The notes beneath the pieces are model-generated. The model made no database searches. It was not told the DNA's origin and saw only the letters and a list, made by a program, of their open reading frames with translations. From Bacillota bacterium (GTDB taxonomy: Bacteria > Bacillota > Clostridia > Oscillospirales > Ethanoligenentaceae): 21,858 bases of DNA. The translations under genes were made by a program, and so were the position numbers. The stretch covers positions 1 through 21,858 of the forward strand of contig JAEWAU010000105.1 in assembly GCA_023391535.1 (NCBI GenBank). Direction: 5' to 3'. Each line of letters begins with the position of its first letter. The first letter of the stretch is position 1. Of the stretch, positions 6,241-13,410 are shown in pieces.

Positions 6241-7622
6241 TTGTGGCGTACCACCTCGAAGCGCTCCAACGTTACGGGCTCGCCCTGCCGGATGCGGCCC
6301 TTGCGCATGGCGATGGCAAGCTGCTCCTCGGGCGTATCCACGCCTTCGAGATCGGGGAGCAGCAGGCCGCGCCGACTGCCGCTGCGCACGATGACGCCGT
6401 AGCGCTTCACGTCCAGTTCGGCGGCGGAATTGATTTTTTCCGGCTCGCCCAGCACGTCCACGCTGTAGGAAAGCTCGGGCAGCTCCTCGCGCGTCACGCG
6501 CGGAAAGCGTGGATCGCGCGTGCCGGCGCTCACGGCGTTTTCCAGAATCTCTTCGGCAAGGCTGGGCGTCTGCGCGTCCACGGTGCCGATGCAGCCGCGC
6601 AGCCGCCCGAATTTTTTGAGTGATACGAACGCGCCCGCGCGGCGCCCGAGCAGTTCCTGCGGCAGATCCGGCGGCAATTTCGCGTACCGCCCGGTTTTGA
6701 CGTAGGTTTCGAGCGAAAGGCGCGCCAGCCGCACGCAGGCGTCCTCCCCGGCCCGCGCGGCTTCGAGCCGGGCGCGCTCCCCGGCCTCCAGCAGCAGGTC
6801 GAACCGGCGCGCGTCGTCCGCGCCCTCCACGGCGAAAGCGGCCACGCCGTAGCCCACTCCGAACGGCCCCTCGTAGGAAAGCAGCTCCGGGCGCACGGCA
6901 AGGCCGTCGAGCGCGCCCGCCATGATCTGAAAGGAGCGCAGGCCGCACTCGCCCGCCCGCTCGCACAGCGCGGGCGCAAACGTCAGCAGCTCCAGAAAAT
7001 CCCCTTCCGCCATTGCTTTCGTCACCCGGCTGTCGAATTCCGGGCCCTGCGGCGCAAACCCGTAAGGGCCGTCCTCCTTAAGGCGATGGGAAAGATCCCC
7101 GCTCGCCACAAAAACCACGCGCCGGCCCAAAGCCCCCGCCGCCTGCGCGATGCATTTGCCCAAGCGGTAATGCTCCACCGGCGAAAGGCCCGAAAGCCCG
7201 ATGCGCACGATGCGAAAACCGGAAAACGCCTCCTGCAGGAACCGCAGCGGGATGAGCGTGCCGTGGTCGAGCGCCGCGTCGCGTTCGCCCTGCGTGCCGG
7301 CCGGCAAGCCCCGTTCCGCCGCGATTTCGGATATTTTTTCCGCAAGCGCCGCGTCGTACCTCGCCGAAAGCGCCACTTCAGGCGCGCCGAACCGGGCAAA
7401 ATCGCCGCGCGCCGTTTCGCCCGGCGAGATGTGAAAATAATCGGAATACGCCGTGGCGTGCGGCGACGTGAGCACCACGGTTTCCGGGCGCAGTTCCGCG
7501 GCCCGGCGGGCCGCTTCCCGGTACGCGCCGATGGTTTTCTGAATCTTTTTCTCTTCCCCGCGCCCGATTTCGGGCAGGATGATGGGCGGATGGGGGACGA
7601 GGAACGCGCCGAGCACCGCCAT
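6237..7622 (-). CDS. amrA: LigB/MEMO-AMMECR1 fusion, AmmeMemoRadiSam system protein
   Basis: The 461-residue product fuses two parts of a three-part system. Residues 1-270 resemble class III extradiol dioxygenases/MEMO, with candidate metal-site histidines in VPHPP (His11), TSPH (His55), DHG (His120) and SGDLSH (176-179). Residues 280-461 form an AMMECR1 domain with its signature LRGCIGT at 341-347. The ATG at 7622 is preceded by AAAGGTGG (7631-7638) at eight bases; thirteen in-frame codons further upstream lack a site. It overlaps the radical SAM gene by four bases. Together they encode all three components that give the system its name. The function of the bacterial system is not established; human MEMO1 and AMMECR1 are the eukaryotic relatives. 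No frameshift or missing motif is seen. Confidence 0.92.
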   Translation of the reverse strand: MAVLGAFLVPHPPIILPEIGRGEEKKIQKTIGAYREAARRAAELRPETVVLTSPHATAYSDYFHISPGETARGDFARFGAPEVALSARYDAALAEKISEIAAERGLPAGTQGERDAALDHGTLIPLRFLQEAFSGFRIVRIGLSGLSPVEHYRLGKCIAQAAGALGRRVVFVASGDLSHRLKEDGPYGFAPQGPEFDSRVTKAMAEGDFLELLTFAPALCERAGECGLRSFQIMAGALDGLAVRPELLSYEGPFGVGYGVAAFAVEGADDARRFDLLLEAGERARLEAARAGEDACVRLARLSLETYVKTGRYAKLPPDLPQELLGRRAGAFVSLKKFGRLRGCIGTVDAQTPSLAEEILENAVSAGTRDPRFPRVTREELPELSYSVDVLGEPEKINSAAELDVKRYGVIVRSGSRRGLLLPDLEGVDTPEEQLAIAMRKGRIRQGEPVTLERFEVVRHK

Positions 7623-7690
7623 GGAACCAGCCACCTTTCCGAGATTTCCGGCTTTCCGCATAAAATACGCGCGAAAAACCGTCCGGACCT

Positions 7691-7718
7691 ATTATAGCAC
7701 GTCCGAGCGTACCGGCAA
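7691..7718 (-). promoter_or_regulatory. Promoter of the AmmeMemoRadiSam operon
   Basis: On the minus strand TATAAT occupies 7696-7691 and TTGCCG occupies 7718-7713, with a 16-base spacer. Transcription would start near 7684, giving a leader of about 60 nt before the fusion gene. It lies within the 107-nt gap behind the rRNA methyltransferase gene. Confidence 0.65.
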
Positions 7719-7729
7719 GGAAGATTCTG

Positions 7730-9082
7730 TCATAGATTGCGCAGGCCTTTGGGATAATGATTTTTGAGCACGCCCTCCGAAACCTTGCCGAACCCCACGG
7801 GGAATCCCTCCGCGCAGACGCAGGCCCAGCCCTTTACACAGCCGGGCGCCTCTATCTGCTCGCCGTGCAAAAACGCGGCAAGGCGGGCGTCCGAAAGCGG
7901 CAGGTCCAGCCGGCTGCGCGCGGCATTGCCCGCCGCGAGGAACAGCGCATGGTCGGGCACGAAGCGGCCGCCTCTTAACTCGCCTGCCGGCACCCCGGTG
8001 CGCAGCACGGCGAGCCCGCGCAAATCCGGAAGCCCCTCGGGCAGCAGGAAAACGCGCCCGCCGCGTTCTTCCGAGGCGCCGGGAATTTCCCCTGAAAAAT
8101 TTTCCTCCCAAAACGCGCGAAACTGCGGCACACCCCCCGCCGGAGCCTTCACCTGCTCCGGGGCGGAAGCCGGCTCCTCCCCAGCGCGGCGCAGGCGCAC
8201 CACAAAATGCCCCTCGCCGCCGTCCTCCGGGAACACGCGCCGGGCAAGGGCCAGTTCCTCGGGCGCGTCCGCAAAATCCGGCCGAGCGGGGCGGCCGAAC
8301 GAGGCGGGAATGGACTCCGCGTGGAACTCCGGGTGCGCGCGCAGAAACGCCGCCGCCACACCCTCGTTTTCCTCGGGGCTGAAGGTACAGGTGGAATACA
8401 CAAGGATGCCGCCGGGCGCCACGGCCCCGGCCGCAGCCTCGAGGATGCCGCTCTGCCGCCGCGCGCAGGCCAGGCTGCCGGCGGGGGTCCATTCCCGCAC
8501 GGCGGTTTCGTCGCGCCGGAACATGCCCTCGCCGGAACAGGGCGCATCCACCAGCACCCGGTTAAAATATTCCGGCAGGCGCGCGCAAAGGCGCTCGGGG
8601 GTTTCGCTCAGCACCACGGCGTTGCGCACGCCGAAGCGCTCGAGGTTCGAGAGCAGCGCCGCCGTGCGCGCGCGCACCACCTCGTTGCTGAAAAGCAGCC
8701 CTTTCCCCGCGAGCTTCGCCGCCGCCTGCGTGGATTTTCCGCCCGGCGCGGCGCACAGATCCAGCACGCGATGGCCGGGGCGCACGTCCAGCGCCGTCAC
8801 GGCCGACATGGCCGAGGGCTCCTGCAGATAGAACAGGCCTGCATGGTGCCACGGGTGCCGCCCGGAGCACGCGCCGCGCAGGTAAAACCCTTCCGGTGCG
8901 AACGGCACGGGCGAAAGCCCGAAGCCTTCGCCCTCCACCCTGCGCGCAAACTCCTCCGGCGCGCATTTGAGCGTGTTCACGCGCAGGCCGCGCAGAGCGG
9001 GCCCCTCGAGGCTGCGCAGAAAGCCCCGCGCGTCAAAATCCGGCAGTTGCTCGATTTTTTCCGCAAATCCGGCCGGCAGCAT
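7730..9082 (-). CDS. rsmF: RsmF-like rRNA (cytosine-C5) methyltransferase
   Basis: This 450-residue SAM-dependent RNA m5C methyltransferase belongs to the RsmB/RsmF/NSUN family. The SAM-binding loop is VLDLCAAPGGKSTQ (106-119). The two catalytic cysteines are Cys182 in DAPCSGEGMFRR (179-190) and Cys232 in STCTFSPEENE (230-240). An N-terminal RNA-binding segment (LRVNTLK, 33-39) precedes the core, and residues about 290-450 form the C-terminal extension found in RsmF/YebU-type enzymes of Gram-positives. The ATG at 9082 follows GGAGGG with a seven-base gap. The likely target is a 16S rRNA cytosine, though which one cannot be read from sequence. It is separated from the upstream YitT gene by 136 nt containing a large palindrome. 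I see no promoter of its own. Confidence 0.9.
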   Translation of the reverse strand: MLPAGFAEKIEQLPDFDARGFLRSLEGPALRGLRVNTLKCAPEEFARRVEGEGFGLSPVPFAPEGFYLRGACSGRHPWHHAGLFYLQEPSAMSAVTALDVRPGHRVLDLCAAPGGKSTQAAAKLAGKGLLFSNEVVRARTAALLSNLERFGVRNAVVLSETPERLCARLPEYFNRVLVDAPCSGEGMFRRDETAVREWTPAGSLACARRQSGILEAAAGAVAPGGILVYSTCTFSPEENEGVAAAFLRAHPEFHAESIPASFGRPARPDFADAPEELALARRVFPEDGGEGHFVVRLRRAGEEPASAPEQVKAPAGGVPQFRAFWEENFSGEIPGASEERGGRVFLLPEGLPDLRGLAVLRTGVPAGELRGGRFVPDHALFLAAGNAARSRLDLPLSDARLAAFLHGEQIEAPGCVKGWACVCAEGFPVGFGKVSEGVLKNHYPKGLRNL

Positions 9083-9134
9083 CGCAATCCCTCCGTTTTT
9101 TCCCGCCGTACCGCGGCGCGAAATAGGTCGATTG

Positions 9135-9160
9135 GGGCGCCGCGGCATGCCGCGGCGCCC
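9135..9160. repeat. Perfect 26-bp GC palindrome
   Basis: Positions 9135-9160 form an uninterrupted palindrome centred on CATG, with arms starting GGGCGCCGCGG. No T-tract follows on either strand, so it is not a standard intrinsic terminator. It lies between the YitT gene and the rRNA methyltransferase gene and could act as a transcript-stabilising hairpin or a weak terminator. Confidence 0.6.
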
Positions 9161-9218
9161 GTAAAATTCAGATGCGCGCGTTTGGGCGCGTTCCTACGGT
9201 TCTCCGAAAAAACGCGGA

Positions 9219-10118
9219 TTACGTTTCCTTGGTGATGGGCTTGAACCCCTCGCCGATAACGTCCCCCGCCTCGCACAGAATGATGAACGCGGAAGGGTCG
9301 ATGCGGCGCACGATATGCCGCAGCTCGGCGGTTTGCTGGCGGCGCACCGCGCACATGATCACGTTGCGCTCGCGCCCGGTGTAATAACCGCGCCCGCTCA
9401 GGATGGTGATGCCGCGCTCAAGCTCCTGCGAGATATCCCGCGCCACCTCCTCGTCGTGGTCGGTGATGATGAGTGCCATCTTGCCGGTATCGGCGCCGTA
9501 GAGGATAGCGTCCACCACGCGCGCGGACACGAACAGCGCGATGATGGAATACAGACCGCTGTTGACGCTCTTGAACACGAGGATGGAAACGCCGATGATG
9601 ATGCCGTCGATCACCAGCATCATGCGCCCCATGGAGACATAGGGCCATTTGAGCTTGAGCAGGCGGCTTGCAATATCCGTGCCGCCCGTGGTGCTGTTGC
9701 GCAGGAACACAAGCCCCAGCCCCACGCCCATGATCACCCCGCCGTACAGCGCGGCCAGCAGCATGTCGCCCCCTTCGCCGCGGTATTTCGGCAGGAATTC
9801 GAACAGGTCCACCCCCAGGGAGGAAACGATCGTGCAGTACACGCTTTTAATCAAAAATTCCTTGCCGATATGCCGAAACCCCAGCGCGAACAGCGGCAGG
9901 TTCAGCACGAGCGTCGTTACGCCGATGGGAAAACCGCATGTATAGTAAAGCAACGTGGCGATACCCGTCAGGCCGCCCGGCGCCATCTTGTTCGGCGCCG
10001 TGAAAACCGCGATGGACGCGGCCAGAATCAGGCTTCCCGCCGTGCAGAACACAAAATCGAGGGCGAACTCCTCTCTTCTGCGGCTTAGAACCGAAAGCAC
10101 GATTTTTGCTTTGGACAC
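9219..10118 (-). CDS. YitT-family membrane protein (DUF161/DUF2179)
   Basis: The protein has 299 residues. The N-terminal two-thirds contain about five to six hydrophobic segments, including about 22-40, 52-80, 90-105, 118-140 and 165-206. They carry the family blocks PNKMAPGGLTGIA (42-54) and FLRNSTTGGTDIAS (138-151). Residues about 212-295 form the soluble DUF2179 domain, with ALIITDHDEEVARDI and the GRGYYTGRER block (242-251). The start is GTG 10118, seven bases after AGGAGG (10131-10126); the frame is open to 10343 but that part overlaps mrnC. YitT proteins are common in Bacillota and their transported substrate is not established. It follows mrnC by 46 nt and is probably the last gene of the obg operon. 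Confidence 0.9.
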   Translation of the reverse strand: MSKAKIVLSVLSRRREEFALDFVFCTAGSLILAASIAVFTAPNKMAPGGLTGIATLLYYTCGFPIGVTTLVLNLPLFALGFRHIGKEFLIKSVYCTIVSSLGVDLFEFLPKYRGEGGDMLLAALYGGVIMGVGLGLVFLRNSTTGGTDIASRLLKLKWPYVSMGRMMLVIDGIIIGVSILVFKSVNSGLYSIIALFVSARVVDAILYGADTGKMALIITDHDEEVARDISQELERGITILSGRGYYTGRERNVIMCAVRRQQTAELRHIVRRIDPSAFIILCEAGDVIGEGFKPITKET

Positions 10119-10164
10119 AGGCAGGCCTCCTCCCTTCCCTTTTTTCCCGTAATACAGACGTGCG

Positions 10165-10638
10165 TCATTCTCCGGCGGAATCCGCTTCTGCAAAAGCGGC
10201 CTTTTCGCGCGCGTGCAGCCGCACCACCGCGCCGAACAGCTCGTCGGCACGCTCCTCGCGCCCGCACAGCGCCAGGTAGCCGAACAGCGCCTCCAGCCCC
10301 GTGGCGTAGCGGTACTCCGCGGGGGACGCGTTTTTGGGCACATGCGTGGTATTGGCGTTGCGCCCTCGCCGGAAGATCACCGCTTCCTCCCCCGTGAGAT
10401 CCGGCAGCAGCGCGCGCACCGCTTCGGCCTGGGCGGCGGCGTTCACGAACGACACGCAGGCGGCGTGCAGCCGCGCGGACGGCACATGGCGCGTTTCCAC
10501 CAGATAGCGGCGCACCCGCAGCTCGAACACGGCGTCCCCCAGAAAGGCGAGCGCAATCGGGCTGAGCCTCCGCGCCCGCTCGGCGGCCGATTCTTTGTTT
10601 TCTTCCCGCGCCGGCACGGGCGACTGGTCAGCGCACAT
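10165..10638 (-). CDS. mrnC: Mini-ribonuclease III
   Basis: This 157-residue protein is a catalytic RNase III domain without a double-stranded RNA-binding domain, the hallmark of Mini-III. The conserved blocks are LAFLGDAVFELRVR (30-43, metal-binding Asp35), the RGRNA block (91-95), and TGLEALFGYL (113-122, with Glu116). In Bacillus the enzyme matures 23S rRNA by trimming near its ends. I choose ATG 10638 because GGAG lies seven bases upstream; a TTG at 10644 is too near that site. The start overlaps the end of obg by 11 nt, pointing to co-translation. The first 25 residues are a hydrophilic extension that varies in the family. Confidence 0.92.
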   Translation of the reverse strand: MCADQSPVPAREENKESAAERARRLSPIALAFLGDAVFELRVRRYLVETRHVPSARLHAACVSFVNAAAQAEAVRALLPDLTGEEAVIFRRGRNANTTHVPKNASPAEYRYATGLEALFGYLALCGREERADELFGAVVRLHAREKAAFAEADSAGE

Positions 10639-11890
10639 ATTCAAACTCCATATCGCACACGCGCACGGTATCCCCCTCCTGGATGCCCGCTTCCTCCAGC
10701 TTGGCGTACACGCCCGCGTTTTTCAGCGTCCGTTCAAAATAGCGCAGGGAATCGGTGTCGTCGAAGTTCACCGAAGCCACCACGCGCTCCAGCCAATCTC
10801 CCTCCACCACGTAGACGCCGTCGAGGATTTCCACGGTGGTTTCCGTGCCCTCCTCGGGCCGGGGTATCGGCGCGGGTTCAGGTTTATAAACGGTGACGGG
10901 CGGAAGCGTGGCAAGAGCGCCGATTATGGCGTCGAGCAGAGGCTCCACGCCCTGGCGTGCCGCGGCGGAAATCGGGAAAAATGCAATTTCCTTCTGCGCG
11001 GCGTAGGCCGAAAACCGTTCCAGCGCCTCGGGCTCGGCGATATCCGCCTTATTGCCCGCCACGATCTGCGGACGCGACGCAAGCTCCGCGCTGTAGGCGG
11101 CAAGCTCCGCGTCGATCTGCTCGAAATCCGCAACAGGGTCGCGCCCCTCGCTGCCCGAAACATCCACCACGTGCACAAGCAGACGGCAGCGGTCCACATG
11201 GCGCAGAAATTCCAGCCCGAGCCCCGCGCCGCGGCTGGCCCCCTCGATGAGGCCCGGAATATCCGCCATGACAAACGAGGTTTCCTTATGGCGCACCACG
11301 CCCAGCACCGGCGAAAGCGTGGTGAAATGATAATTGCCGATCTTGGGCGTCGCCTCGCTCACGGCGGCCAGCAGCGTGGATTTGCCCACGTTGGGGAAGC
11401 CGATAAGCCCCACGTCCGCCAGCAGCTTCAGCTCCAGATCCGCATCGAACGATTCCCCTGGCCGCCCGCACTTCGCGAAGGCCGGAACCTGCCGCGTGGG
11501 CGTGGCGAAGTGCATGTTGCCCCAGCCGCCCTTGCCGCCGCGCGCCGCCACATAGGGTTCGCCCGACGAAAGATCGGCCAGCAGACGTCCGCTTTCGGCG
11601 TCGCGCACCAGGGTGCCGCGCGGCACGCGGATGACGAGCGGCTTGCCGCTCTTGCCGAAGCTGCACTTGGGCTTGCCGTTCTCGCCCTGCTCCGCCTCGT
11701 ACTTGCGCCGGTAGCGGAAATCGGCCAGCGTGGAGAGGTTGTTGTCCACCTGAAAGATCACGTCGCCGCCCCGCCCGCCGTCGCCGCCGTCCGGCCCGCC
11801 GGCCGCCACGTATTTCTCGCGGTGAAAGGACACGCAGCCGTTGCCGCCGTCCCCCGCCCGCACGTAAATTCTCGCCTTATCTACAAACAT
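10628..11890 (-). CDS. obg: GTPase Obg/CgtA
   Basis: The product is 420 residues with all three Obg parts. The Gly-rich Obg fold occupies 1-158 (GGPDGGDGGRGGDV at 31-44). The G domain has GFPNVGKST (164-172), DIPGLIEGA (210-218), NKAD (280-283) and SAA (308-310). A C-terminal OCT domain (about 350-420) is the variant seen mainly in Gram-positives. Obg is a ribosome-associated GTPase needed for 50S assembly and stress responses. ATG 11890 has GAGGTG three to four bases upstream; an in-frame ATG at 11914 has no ribosome site. It heads a unit with mrnC and the YitT gene. The rplU-rpmA genes that usually precede obg in Bacillota are absent. Confidence 0.97.
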   Translation of the reverse strand: MFVDKARIYVRAGDGGNGCVSFHREKYVAAGGPDGGDGGRGGDVIFQVDNNLSTLADFRYRRKYEAEQGENGKPKCSFGKSGKPLVIRVPRGTLVRDAESGRLLADLSSGEPYVAARGGKGGWGNMHFATPTRQVPAFAKCGRPGESFDADLELKLLADVGLIGFPNVGKSTLLAAVSEATPKIGNYHFTTLSPVLGVVRHKETSFVMADIPGLIEGASRGAGLGLEFLRHVDRCRLLVHVVDVSGSEGRDPVADFEQIDAELAAYSAELASRPQIVAGNKADIAEPEALERFSAYAAQKEIAFFPISAAARQGVEPLLDAIIGALATLPPVTVYKPEPAPIPRPEEGTETTVEILDGVYVVEGDWLERVVASVNFDDTDSLRYFERTLKNAGVYAKLEEAGIQEGDTVRVCDMEFEYVR

Positions 11891-12026
11891 GCGCACCTCA
11901 CGCTTTTTACACATCGGGGTTTCCCGCGCGCAGGCGCGGGAAAAAGCGGGCGGCGCGCGCCGTCCGCAAAACCCGTTCTTCCGTTCGAAACCGTCCGCCC
12001 CTGCGGGCTTTCTATTTATTATACCA
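11891..12026 (-). promoter_or_regulatory. Extended -10 promoter and hairpin-rich leader of obg
   Basis: On the minus strand, TGGTATAAT (12026-12018) is a perfect extended -10; no good -35 is visible. The transcribed leader of about 120 nt contains a 10-bp hairpin (11920-11929 with 11934-11943, loop GCAG) and a near-palindromic GC-rich stem at 11946-11967. Neither is followed by a T-tract, so they are leader structures rather than terminators. Confidence 0.6.
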
Positions 12027-12091
12027 TAAAAAGGGCCGCATTAACAGGTGCGGCAACGCGGCGATAAGCGTCCGCCCGTCGCGCAAGGCAT

Positions 12092-12135
12092 AAAAATTCC
12101 GGGCGGAAGCGGTACGGCTTCCGCCCGGAATTTTT
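12092..12135. terminator. Strong 19-bp bidirectional terminator
   Basis: Arms 12092-12110 and 12117-12135 pair perfectly around a six-base loop. A-run and T-run flank the GC core, so the hairpin has a U-tract on both strands. It lies 10 nt beyond the end of the HMA-domain gene and terminates that leftward unit just before the obg promoter. Confidence 0.92.
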
Positions 12136-12144
12136 TCCGGATTT

Positions 12145-12354
12145 TTATTCGTATTCGATTTTGAAACCGGTATTCTCGATGCAGTTTTTGATCTGAAGCT
12201 CCGTCGCCGGCTCGTTGTACTCCACCTTGACGGACCCGGTGACGAGGTTGACGCCGATATTCTGGACTCCCTTTACCTTATCCAGAGCGTTCTTGATCTG
12301 GGTTTTGCATTCCTTGTTCTGTATGCCCAAAACGCTGCACAGCATTGTCTTCAT
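12145..12354 (-). CDS. HMA-domain small protein with degenerate metal site
   Basis: The protein has 69 residues, the size and pattern of a copper chaperone (CopZ-like) with the beta-alpha-beta-beta-alpha-beta HMA fold. The helix (TQIKNALDKVKGVQNIGVNL, 18-37), the strand pair (GSVKVEYN) and the C-terminal helix and strand (ELQIKNCIENTGFKIEYE) are all present. The metal-binding loop that usually reads GMxCxxC is GIQNKEC (10-16), so the first cysteine is replaced by Asn13 and only Cys16 is kept. Cys6 and Cys58 are elsewhere. Ordinary two-cysteine copper binding is therefore unlikely. ATG 12354 has AAAGGG eight bases upstream. It lies 20 nt behind the small ORF and directly before a strong terminator. 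No copper ATPase or CsoR gene is nearby. Confidence 0.85.
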   Translation of the reverse strand: MKTMLCSVLGIQNKECKTQIKNALDKVKGVQNIGVNLVTGSVKVEYNEPATELQIKNCIENTGFKIEYE

Positions 12355-12374
12355 CGCTTCAGCCCTTTCCGCTC

Positions 12375-12515
12375 CTATTTCTCATGCCCGGATTCATGCA
12401 CGCCGGTTTTGCGCCCTTCCTGGATGCCGGCATCCGCGTTGCCCTTCGGGTCCATCCTGCGCAGTTCGGGATTGCTCTTTTTGCGGTCCCGCATCCGGTT
12501 TTTGTTGCGATCCAC
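12375..12515 (-). CDS. Possible 46-residue hydrophilic protein
   Basis: The product is a very charged peptide starting GTG 12515: MDRNKNRMRDRKKSNPELRR, then a Gly/Asp/His-containing tail ending HESGHEK. It has no cysteine, no hydrophobic stretch and a basic N-terminal half. GGGGGCGAG precedes the start, with the G-run about seven bases away, which is a plausible ribosome site. It ends 20 nt before the HMA gene. The amino acid composition resembles small spore-associated hydrophilic proteins, but I recognise no family. The frame is open further upstream to 12635 without a clear site. It could be a chance ORF. Confidence 0.42.
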   Translation of the reverse strand: MDRNKNRMRDRKKSNPELRRMDPKGNADAGIQEGRKTGVHESGHEK

Positions 12516-12720
12516 GCGCTCGCCCCCTTTTTGCTTCCGCGGCCTTTTCCGCCTTGTGCCGGAAGCGCCGCGGAAAAAGCCCGGCAATGCTCCGATGAAC
12601 AGCGGATTTTCCGCACAGGCACCGGAGAATCGCACCGTACGGCGTTAGCTTTCGCAAAGCGTACGGAAATATTCCCAAACCAGAAATCCCACACGCAAAG
12701 CGTGCGGTTGCAGTGAAAAA
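12516..12720. other. Intergenic region with small hairpins, no gene seen
   Basis: No supported gene lies here. The stretch contains a branched inverted repeat (12635-12640 with 12661-12666, inner stem 12648-12652 with 12656-12660). It also has a small stem CACGC-AAA-GCGTG near 12693-12705. The motif CGCAAAGCGT(A/G)CGG occurs twice (12653-12666 and 12694-12707). The promoter for the leftward small ORF and HMA gene should lie here, but I cannot point to convincing -35 and -10 boxes. Confidence 0.35.
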
Positions 12721-12721
12721 G

Positions 12722-12766
12722 AAAACCGCCGCGAAATGCGTTCGGACGCATTCCGCGGCGGTTTTT
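12722..12766. terminator. 19-bp terminator hairpin, bidirectional
   Basis: Arms 12722-12740 and 12747-12765 pair with one mismatch around a six-base loop TTCGGA. On the minus strand the stem ends in TTTTC followed by more T residues, terminating the nnr-hypothetical unit. On the plus strand TTTTT follows as well. Confidence 0.88.
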
Positions 12767-12812
12767 ACTTGTTGAGAGAAAATCATCCGAAAATCCCGCG
12801 CCCTCCGGCGGT

Positions 12813-13397
12813 TCAGCCAGCAAGCTTGAAATCCTTGAACGTGGCGCTGAGCTTGAGCGAGGGCATCGAAAGGCTCAGCGGCACCATATTTTTATCGAAC
12901 AGGACGGTGAACTTTCCGGCTGCGGAACTTCCGGAGATCTCGACGCCGGATTTGCCCGTTTTGATTGCGGCGCCTTTTGCAAGGCAGGCGTCGAACGCTC
13001 CGCTCACGGCGTTAAACAGCGAGCTCTGCGGGATGGACGACGGGTCCACGTTCACCTCGATGGAGTCGTATTTCATCTTGAGGCCGCCGCTGTCCTGCGT
13101 GAAGGTAAACGAGCTCAGCCCCTCCGGCTTGAGGAACTTCATGGTGTTCGCGCCCTGCGCGGTTCTGGAAACCTGCACCTCGTACTGCGCGCCGTTTAAG
13201 GCGACGTCGGCCGTGCAGCTGAAGCCGTTTTGCAGCGCCGCGGCCGCCTGCCCCGCCGCTTTTCCCACCACGCGGCGCGCGGCCATGCGCGCGAACCCCA
13301 CCGCAAGCACCGCCACGACCGCCACCGAAAGAACGACCACCGAAACGAGGAACAGACGGTCTCTGCGCCGGGAAACAGCCGTACTTTTCAAAGGCAT
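12813..13397 (-). CDS. Membrane-anchored protein of unknown function
   Basis: The 194-residue product has a basic N-terminus (KSTAVSRRRDR), one strongly hydrophobic segment at about 15-36, and then a predicted extracytoplasmic domain rich in beta-type alternation (about 58-190). There is no lipobox cysteine after the hydrophobic segment, so a signal anchor is more likely than a lipoprotein. The repeated short strands (NTMKFLKPEGLSSFTF, GGLKMKYDSIEV, KFTVLFDKNMVPLSLSM) are reminiscent of LolA-like beta sheets seen in some clostridial lipoproteins; that is a weak resemblance only. GGAG lies ten bases before ATG 13397. The gene starts 13 nt after nnr ends, so the two are almost certainly cotranscribed. 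Function cannot be assigned. Confidence 0.8.
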   Translation of the reverse strand: MPLKSTAVSRRRDRLFLVSVVVLSVAVVAVLAVGFARMAARRVVGKAAGQAAAALQNGFSCTADVALNGAQYEVQVSRTAQGANTMKFLKPEGLSSFTFTQDSGGLKMKYDSIEVNVDPSSIPQSSLFNAVSGAFDACLAKGAAIKTGKSGVEISGSSAAGKFTVLFDKNMVPLSLSMPSLKLSATFKDFKLAG

Positions 13398-13410
13398 GGA
13401 GACTCAACTC

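Noticed and set aside
6241..6966. Upstream extension of the radical SAM frame
   Set aside because: Arg/Ala-rich translation overlapping the AMMECR1 domain in another frame; the family begins at the ATG at 6240.
7680..7692. GTCCGGAC palindrome followed by GGTTTTT on the minus strand as a terminator for the rRNA methyltransferase gene
   Set aside because: Eight-base self-complement with no loop, overlapping the start of transcription of the next operon; too weak to call.
10595..12067. Plus-strand open frame of 490 codons opposite obg
   Set aside because: Antisense shadow of obg with biased composition; it also crosses the obg promoter.
12345..12716. Plus-strand frame of 123 codons in the gap right of the HMA gene
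   Set aside because: No ribosome site, overlaps the HMA start on the opposite strand, and no recognisable pattern; the minus-strand 46-residue ORF fits better.
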